Assembly: GCA_021292105.1 (NCBI GenBank)
Contig: CM037874.1
Location: forward strand, 59,498,539-59,562,538
DNA from: Anadara kagoshimensis
Lineage: Eukaryota; Mollusca; Bivalvia; Arcoida; Arcidae
DNA length: 64,000 nucleotides
Reading direction: 5' to 3'
Shown piece after piece: positions 57,640 to 64,000 of this stretch (the stretch's first letter is position 1; each line of letters begins with the position of its first letter). The position numbers and the translations under genes are program-made. Below the pieces are notes generated by a model. It ran no database searches, was not told the origin of the DNA, and saw only the letters and a program-made list of their open reading frames with translations.

Positions 57640-58764
57640 AGACATTTATTTAAGAATACATGAATATCTCATGATATTGATGTCACTGCTTAACATTTAA
57701 ATGCAGATTATCCTTGTGTCACACCACATTGGACGCCGGTATGCATCATGTAACCAAAAACTACTATACATTTATTATACATTTATTGAAATATTTGAAA
57801 TATGTTGAATTACTATAAAACATGTTACTATTATAACACTACATTCTGAAACTGCAGCATATCGACGCGATAATTATAATGATCCTAGTATAAAAACAGA
57901 ATTGATTAATTCTAGACAACAGGGGGCGCAATGAAATATTACTTTAGATATTACGTCAGTATTACAAGGTTTTAATAATCTTTCCATGTAAGGGAAAAAA
58001 TTAAATTCCTAAATTGAATAAGTTAACTTTAAGTCAATATTTTAAATTATTATCTTTAGATCAGCACGTCCCTTTTATGTGTCGGGTAGGAATGTTGTCG
58101 GTAATTAATGGCTTATGTCACTATTTCGGTTTTTCCATGTTTACTTAACACAATTTGTACAATTTTACCTGTTATTATTGATATAAAAGTGCAGAAAAAA
58201 AATTATGTGTTAAAAGTTATCTTACTGATGTAAAATTTTTGTTTATGTACTTGAATAGGTATTTATGAAAATAAGATAGAATTACATGTACCTATGGCAT
58301 AGGAATTTTGATATCGAAAGGTGTGTAATATAACTCCTACAATTTCCACAATACGTGAAGGTTTTATAAAACTTAAAAATATTTTTAACTTACAATTTTA
58401 TCAAATCTACCATGTTAATGATATTATTGATAAATAAAACAACGGTACAAACTGTGCATATTTAACTTACTGTCGTGCTCTTTGAATGATAACATATTTA
58501 CGCACACGCTATTCTCAAGGAATTCAAATGAACACCACGACTCCAATAATTAAATCTGTGGTGATCACAATTAATCATATGATTTAGCAAAATCATTTAT
58601 ACACCTTTATCTGAATAAAATAACTTTAGATGATAAAATACGATTGAATTGATATAGTGTGCAAAAACGTTTCAAAATTCCAAAGTAAAAATTAAGTGTA
58701 TTCTCTATTACGATTGCTTTGTAAATTGACATATTTTTCAGACTTGATTCTAAGACGTAGATAT

Positions 58765-59156
58765 AAATCACAAACATGCTAATCAATGTTCGATTCACAA
58801 TCCAACAACATAATAAAATCTTTGGAACTGACAAGTTATGTTAAACACGTGAACTTCCACCAGTGAAGTGAGGTCGGTGCTCTGCAAGGGTAAGCAACTC
58901 CTGATTAGCTAGCTACACCCGCCACGTGTGTAATCAAAATTGTGTGAAAGGAACATGGAACTATGAGACGTCAAATATATCCAGGGCAGTCCTGGACACA
59001 GAGACATCAAACTTATCAACAATACCATGATGATGGCCATAATGTTTTTGAGGGCCTTGATAAGCCTAGGCTTGCAATATCCCTTGGTCAACAATTTATT
59101 TGTAAGCAGCTTGCTTCTTTGTATAAAGTTTCCGTAGTGGGAACAAGCGCTACAAC
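58765..59156 (-). mobile_element. 5'-truncated retroelement 3' end with frameshifted coding remnant
   Basis: The minus strand encodes ACSHYGNFIQRSKLLTNKLL then TKGYCKPRLIKALKN before a frameshift, followed by the shared 3' noncoding end (CTAGCTAGCTACACCCGCCA on the + strand). It matches the protein end in the copy at 61609, and the relic retains about 35 codons in frame. It lies at the right end of the first copy of the 57640-61412 triplication. Confidence 0.8.
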
Positions 59157-60079
59157 AGCGTATTAATGGGGAAACTAATACACTATAAGCAGAAGAAGCG
59201 GTTATATTGCTGCATTGATGTGTCAGATATGAAATGTGTCATTAATTAATGTCTTTTGTCACCATTTAGGTTTTTTCCGTGTTCCCTCAAAATAACTTGT
59301 ACAAACTACCTTTCAATTTAGAGATAAAAGTGCAGAAAATGTTCTACTATGTTATAAGTTATTTTATAATTGTATATTGATTGTTTGTTTACTTGAATAG
59401 TATTTTATTGCAATGAAAAAGAATAACATGTACCCATGCATGAGAAATTTGATATTGATATATTCCTAAAATTTCATAATTTATAATGTTTTTGTAAAAC
59501 TTTAAACTTGAATCAATATATCATATTAATGGCATTATTGAAAAACAAAACGGTACTAATCTGTATACATACTTTACAACAATCTCATAATCGAATGGAG
59601 TAAACAATAGAATTAGCGATGGATACGGGCGTCTTCTTTAAATCAAAACATATATACGCACACGTTATTCTCAAGTAGTTTAAAGAACACCGCGAATCCA
59701 ATAACTAAATCTGCGGTGATCACAATTAATCAATCATTTATGCATCTTTATCTGAATAAATTAACTTTTCAAAATTCAAAATGCAAAGCATAATGAAGTT
59801 ATCCCCTGTAACAATCGCTCTGTAAATAGAATACAGTTTTTTTTAATTTGATTCTAAGACATTGAAACTAAATCTTATTATTTCTTCGTCGTTACTTCTA
59901 TTTATTTATTATGACATAAAAACAACTGATATTAATCTCTAAACAAAAGCTCTGCAAAACCATTTCAGACCCCTGACTTTATGATAGTTATAGCCTCTAC
60001 GAACTTGAGGTCCATCTATTACCTGCAAATTACTTTTTCATCAATTCCATTGTCTTAAGTTTTATAACTAATGAAATCA

Positions 60080-60212
60080 ACACGATATAATCCAAGAGCG
60101 AAGTAAAAAAAAGATGAAACTGGCATACATATGTAAGGTTAAACACGTGACGTACAACAGGGAAGTGAGGTTGTTAGCTCTGGAATGTTTAGCATCCCTG
60201 ATTAGGTAAACC
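60080..60212 (-). mobile_element. Decayed retroelement 3' end
   Basis: The + strand shows GAGCGAAGTAAAAAAAAGAT, GGTTAAACACGTGACGTACA then ACAGGGAAGTGAGG, and TAGCTCTGGAATGTTTAGCA. These align with the shared 3' end at lower similarity. It occupies the equivalent position in the second unit of the triplication. Confidence 0.6.
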
Positions 60213-61069
60213 CTTTCATTTTGTACCTGTATAATAAACTATTCTCCGCAATTTGACATTAGACCGCGCTGTCGGTTACACCAAATGAGTGACGTAATAT
60301 TATCAATGGCATTTATACTCCAATAATTACCATTTGGTCTCAAACAGAAATTTATTTAACAAAATAAAGCATCACAAGTGACACTGATTACAATGTAAGA
60401 CAGTCTATCGAAATTTTTGTGTTACCCCTCATTAAATGCCGATTTCATGATGAAACGAAAAACTACTTTAATTTGTTTTACATCTTAGAAGTTTTTGAAA
60501 TATTTTAATTAAAAACTATTTTAAAATTTCTTTAAAGCAAGTAAAGCCACGTCTTAAAATCTGCAGCATATCTGCACGATAATTTCAACGACCCTTGTAT
60601 TAAAACAGAATGGATTAATTTAAGATAACAGGGGCGCAGTGAAATATAAATTTAAATATTACGTCAGATTTAAAAGATTTTAATAAACACTTCATTAAGC
60701 AAAACGTTAAACTTCAAAATAAAAAAAATGTTATAGTTTTATTTTATTATTATCTATCACCACGTGTCTTTGATACTCTTTGTCATTAATTGATATCTTG
60801 TGTTACTATTTTGGTTTATTTTTTCGTGTTTCCTTAATACAACTTGAACCATTTTAATTGTCAATATTGAGATTAAAATGCAGAAAAAATTATAATGTGT
60901 TAAAAGTTATTTTACAACTTTACAATTTTGTCTGTGTACTTGAATAGTATGTATGAAAATCAAATAGAATTACCTGTAGCTATGGCATGAGAATTTTGAT
61001 TTGGATGTATTGAAATTCCCAAAATAATTTTTAAAAATCTGTTAATGTAAACTGTTTCATTCTGTGATT

Positions 61070-61412
61070 TTGTACTAATATAAGAATCAAACACAAACAT
61101 ATCAATCCATGTCCGAATCACAACCCAGAAGCAAAGTAAAAACTTTAAAACTGACAAGTTAGGTAAGACACATGAACTTCCACCAGGGAAGTGAGGCCAG
61201 CTGCTCCGGAAGGGTAGGCACCTCCTATTTAGCTAGCTACACGCCATATGTGTAATCAAAATTGTGTGAAGCAACATGGAACTATGGGACGTCAAAAATA
61301 TATCCAGGGCAATCCTGGACACAGAGGCATCAAACTTATCATCAATACTTTGATGACAGCCATAAAACTTTTTGGGTGCTTTCATTAGCCTGGGCTTGAT
61401 ATATCCCTGAGT
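61070..61412 (-). mobile_element. 5'-truncated retroelement 3' end
   Basis: The + strand reads CATGTCCGAATCACAACCCA, GAAGCAAAGTAAAAACTTT, CCACCAGGGAAGTGAGGCCA, TAGCTAGCTACACGCC, then AGCCTGGGCTTGATATATCC, where similarity ends. On the minus strand the 5' part is the protein end, with several disruptions. It faces the plus-strand copy at 61609 head to head. Confidence 0.8.
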
Positions 61413-61604
61413 ATATATTCATCGCAATTTGACGTTAGACAGCAAATAGCGCCGTCGTTTTTGCCGAAATGCTTCATTGTTTGGTGACGTCATTAGATGC
61501 CTATTGTCCATGTACCTGGAAGTCGAATATTCACGCTGGAAACAAGAGGAAACTTACAGATGTTATATGTGCTTTCTTCTTTATTTGTGGTGTGTTGATC
61601 ATTG

Positions 61605-62000
61605 CCTTCTCGGTAGAGCTTGTTCCAACTACGGGGACTTTGTACAACGAAGTAGGCTGCTTGCAAATAAATTGTTGACTCAGGGATATTGCAAGCCTAG
61701 GCTTATCAAGGCCCTCAAAAAGTTTTATGGCCGTCATCACAGCATTGTTGATAAGTTTTATGTCCAGGATTGCCCTGAATATATTTGACGTCTCATAGTT
61801 CCATGTTCCTTTCACACAATTTTGATTACACACGTGGTGGATGTAGCTAGCTAAACAGGAGGTGCTTACCCTTCCGGAGCAGCACCTGGCCTCACTTCCC
61901 TGAGGAAGTTCACGTGTCTAACCTAACTTGTCAGTTCCAAAGTTTTTACTTTGCTTCTGGGTTGTGATTCGGGCATGGATTAGTATGTTTTTGATTATAA
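61605..62000 (+). mobile_element. 5'-truncated retroelement copy, best preserved
   Basis: Carries the coding tail (61609-61788) and the full 3' noncoding end: TTTGACGTCTCATAGTTCCA, CACGTGGTGGATGTAGCTAG, CTTCCGGAGCAGCACCTGGC, GTGTCTAACCTAACTTGTCA, TTTACTTTGCTTCTGGGTTG, ending TATGTTTTTGATTATAA. There is no poly-A tail. The family 3' end is TTTTTGATT-like, which helps place the boundary. Target duplication not determined. Confidence 0.82.
61609..61788 (+). pseudogene. Retroelement protein C-terminal remnant
   Basis: Reads RACSNYGDFVQRSRLLANKL then LTQGYCKPRLIKALKKFYGR, HHSIVDKF and VQDCPEYI to a stop at 61786. This pattern (R-CS--Y-DF--R---L--KLL-QGY----L---LKKFYGRH) is, to my knowledge, the conserved C-terminal tail found after the reverse transcriptase in a widespread invertebrate retroelement protein. 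Only the last ~55 residues remain. Upstream of about 61605 the frame stays open but no longer resembles the family, so a downstream ATG-initiated gene is not implied. The superfamily cannot be named from this alone. Confidence 0.65.
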
Positions 62001-62607
62001 GATTTATTTTTCAGCAAACAATTGCAACATACCATTATAAAGTTATTTCACGAAGGTACATGTTTGGTTGATTTCTGTTAGATTAAAAAATCTACATGAC
62101 ACTAAACTACCCCCTCCCTGTCCTTACCGCCCTAACACATTTCTTTGGTTTTTTTATTTTATTTTCATGTTTATATTCGATAATTTTTGTAAACAAAGAA
62201 ATAAAACTTCATTTTTGATATTTATCTCTAATTTATTTTGATTTACAAGATAATTAAAACAAAAAACAAGAAAAACGAAGTTGTAGGGCAAATTGTAAAT
62301 CTGTTTCGGGTTGGATTGGCCCCAAGATTAGACTCTTTGATAAGAATTGGAAAGTGACTAATAAACATCAGTAATCTAAAATAAAAGAATATAGGATACG
62401 TGATGGCCTATATCAGCCGTTAAGTTTCATTTCTTCTGGATGACAAGTTTATATTATCATTGTCAGACTTATTAATATTTGAGATGACATCATAATTTTC
62501 AATTTTCCCATTGTCATTTTCCTTTGTTTGGATTGTATTTGTCATATAAGAACGGTGGTAATATTGTTGTCAACATTCTATAATGATAAGAATTACATTT
62601 TATTCTT
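61991..62607. other. Noncoding DNA
   Basis: AT-rich; no gene recognised. Confidence 0.4.
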
Positions 62608-62774
62608 GTGGCGGGTGTAGCTAGCTAAGCAGGAGGTGCTTACACTTCCGGAGCAGCCGGCATCACTTCCCTGGTGGAAGTTCATGTGTCTAACCTGACT
62701 TGTCAGTTCCAAAGTTTTTACTTTGCTTCTGGATTGTTATTCGGACATGAATAAGTAGGTTTGTTTTTGATTGA
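62608..62774 (+). mobile_element. 5'-truncated retroelement 3' end
   Basis: The + strand reads GTGGCGGGTGTAGCTAGCTA, AGGAGGTGCTTACACTTCCG, TTCATGTGTCTAACCTGACT, TTTACTTTGCTTCTGGATTG, ending GTAGGTTTGTTTTTGATTGA. No coding portion. Among the better-preserved copies. Confidence 0.82.
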
Positions 62775-63209
62775 TGAAATGTGAAAGCTGACATAACAAA
62801 CTTGACAATGACAAAATCAGCTACCGTAAGAATCAACTCTAAAGTACCGATGCATAATTATTTTAATAATACATTCCTGGTACGAATGTTAGGCTAAATA
62901 GACAATATTTTCTCACACCTGTGACATGGGAATCCCGCGTTTTTACCCATGTGGTATTTCCTTGTCTCGCCCTAGGGTTGAGACAGGCTACACGCTGAAT
63001 TTCCCTCGTAGTTATACCAGCTCTGGATTTATCGTTTGAAAGATTCAACGTAACAAGCACTTACACACACTTAATTGATGACGTCATAATGATTTTACAC
63101 GAGAACGTTAACAAAAATTGATTACGTGGTAACATGATAACTGAACATTTGATGCAATTTTTTGTTTACAAACAAATCATGTTTTATGTTGCAAATGTGT
63201 GAGAAAAAT
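62775..63209. other. Noncoding DNA
   Basis: No gene recognised. TGACGTCA core at about 63080 within GATGACGTCATAATG. Confidence 0.4.
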
Positions 63210-63328
63210 AACCTTACACCAGTGACAGGGTAAGACAGAGATATCTCAAACTCGGATGAATATTTTCAATGTCCAGAACTCGCTAAAGCTGAGATATCTC
63301 TGTCTTACCCTGGCACTGGTGTAAGGTT
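63210..63328. mobile_element. 119-bp hairpin element with 39-bp near-perfect arms
   Basis: The left arm AACCTTACACCAGTGACAGG then GTAAGACAGAGATATCTCA and the inverted right arm (reverse complement AACCTTACACCAGTGCCAGG then the same) differ at one base of 39. The spacer is about 40 bases. The terminal AACCTTACACCAGTG suggests a transposon TIR. No obvious target duplication. No second copy in the window. Confidence 0.85.
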
Positions 63329-64000
63329 CTATTAGTCACAATTATGACAATAATTAAGTGTTTTCACATACAGTTATTTTTACCACAAGTAAATGATCAA
63401 TACTTTGAGTAATAATTCTGCCGGTGTTTAAACACTTTAACCTTAGATATGAACGATAAAAACGTGATAAATAACACAATCTAACAGGTATGATATAAAA
63501 TGCAAATATTGTCTCTAAAAATAGATGCACACGCCACTAGAAAAACTAATTTGCTCAAACGTTTGCTCTGCCACAACTGCTATTAATTAAAATTGTAATA
63601 AATTATTAAATGGGTTCTCAAGCACATTGAGTGATCATTACTCGTACAATTTGTGCGAAAGAATATGAAAAAAATAAATATGAGTGAGCCAATGAATAAG
63701 TGAGTAAGCAAGTGAAATAACAGCACTTTTTAGTTGATCACCAAAAGGATACATTTGTTTCCTTTCAAATTTTCGACATTACTGATCTGTCCATTGTAGA
63801 AAAACCCCCTTCCCCACTTAATAAGTAAAAATATGAGTGAGTGTTTGAGAAAAACAAAATAACAACCATTCTATATTGTTACAATGGAAAAAATAGCCAT
63901 TATAATAAAGTCATGTTCAACCTTTAAAACTTACTATAAACTTGTCAAGGAGAACTGATACGTAATTGGAAATCCCCTAACCTGTTAACTTTCTGTTGCT
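63329..64000. other. Noncoding DNA
   Basis: AT-rich to the end of the window; no gene recognised. Confidence 0.45.

Larger units (their letters stand above)
57640..61412. repeat. Three diverged tandem copies of a 1.1-1.5-kb unit
   Basis: Shared landmarks in the same order. GCAGCATATC is at 57858 and 60563, with ACAGGGG(G)CGCA about 60 bases later. TGTCACTATTTCGG near 58115 matches TGTCACCATTTAGG near 59257 and TGTTACTATTTTGG near 60803. ATAAAAGTGCAGAAAA recurs at about 58182 and 59323, with a similar ATTAAAATGCAGAAAA at about 60872. CACACGCTATTCTCAAG at 58504 matches CACACGTTATTCTCAAG at 59658. Each copy ends with a minus-strand retroelement tail (58765, 60080, 61070), so that insertion predates the duplication. 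Copies are clearly diverged and AT-rich, with no coding sequence. Confidence 0.75.

Noticed and set aside
61469..61678. Plus-strand open frame with a hydrophobic segment (AFFFICGVLIIAFSVEL)
   Set aside because: It looks like a membrane helix, but it overlaps the retroelement remnant in another frame and has no support elsewhere.
61531..61833. Minus-strand open frame with FEGLDKPRLAISLSQQFICK
   Set aside because: It seemed conserved with 58963-59166, but both are the antisense of the retroelement protein end. The sense strand gives the meaningful frame.

Overview
This is eukaryotic, AT-rich, gene-poor DNA. The repeat content points to a marine mollusc, most likely a bivalve: tRNA-derived SINEs whose 3' ends read like 'TCGATATGAGTGAAATATTC', many short terminal-inverted-repeat (TIR) elements, long (GA/CT)n and (CA/GT)n tracts, and large tandem arrays. 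The species is not identified. Nothing bacterial is present: no operons, ribosome binding sites, CRISPR arrays or phage genes.

Only one convincing protein-coding segment was found. It is a 2-kb exon on the + strand (51633-53686) encoding a phosphotyrosine-binding (PTB/PID-type) domain followed by a long, disordered Arg/Pro/Tyr-rich tail. A splice-acceptor-like sequence precedes it and polyadenylation signals follow it. No upstream exon could be assigned. The remaining ~97% has no supportable cellular gene.

Layout. 1-4.8 kb: unique-looking AT-rich DNA with one old TIR element. 4.86-12.2 kb: 68-bp satellite, about 108 monomers, containing two near-identical 2.59-kb blocks of 38 monomers. 12.5-15.9 kb: an unrelated 38-bp satellite, about 90 monomers. 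16-28 kb: noncoding DNA with TIR elements, SINE fragments, retroelement 3' ends and microsatellites. 28.7-30.4 kb: a diverged ~131-bp tandem array with a young 37-bp array grown inside it. 30.7-32.2 kb: a retroelement tail, then two copies of a CAGTACAG-ended TIR family, one carrying a nested second element. 32-51 kb: noncoding DNA, compound microsatellites, a 16/53-bp array (39.9-41.4 kb), SINEs and more TIR elements. 51.1-51.4 kb: an intact SINE with 13-bp target duplications, just upstream of the PTB exon. 53.7-55.7 kb: probable 3' UTR and flank. 57.1-64 kb: a foldback element, three diverged tandem copies of a 1.1-1.5-kb unit, several retroelement 3' ends and a 119-bp hairpin element.

The best unifying result is one dispersed family with eight or nine copies in both orientations. 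It is explained as 5'-truncated 3' ends of a single retroelement, because three copies keep the same reading frame for the end of its protein (for example GYCKPRLIKALKKFYGRHH). No new gene system is claimed. The unusual material is repeat architecture: nesting, higher-order structure and several apparently unnamed element families.
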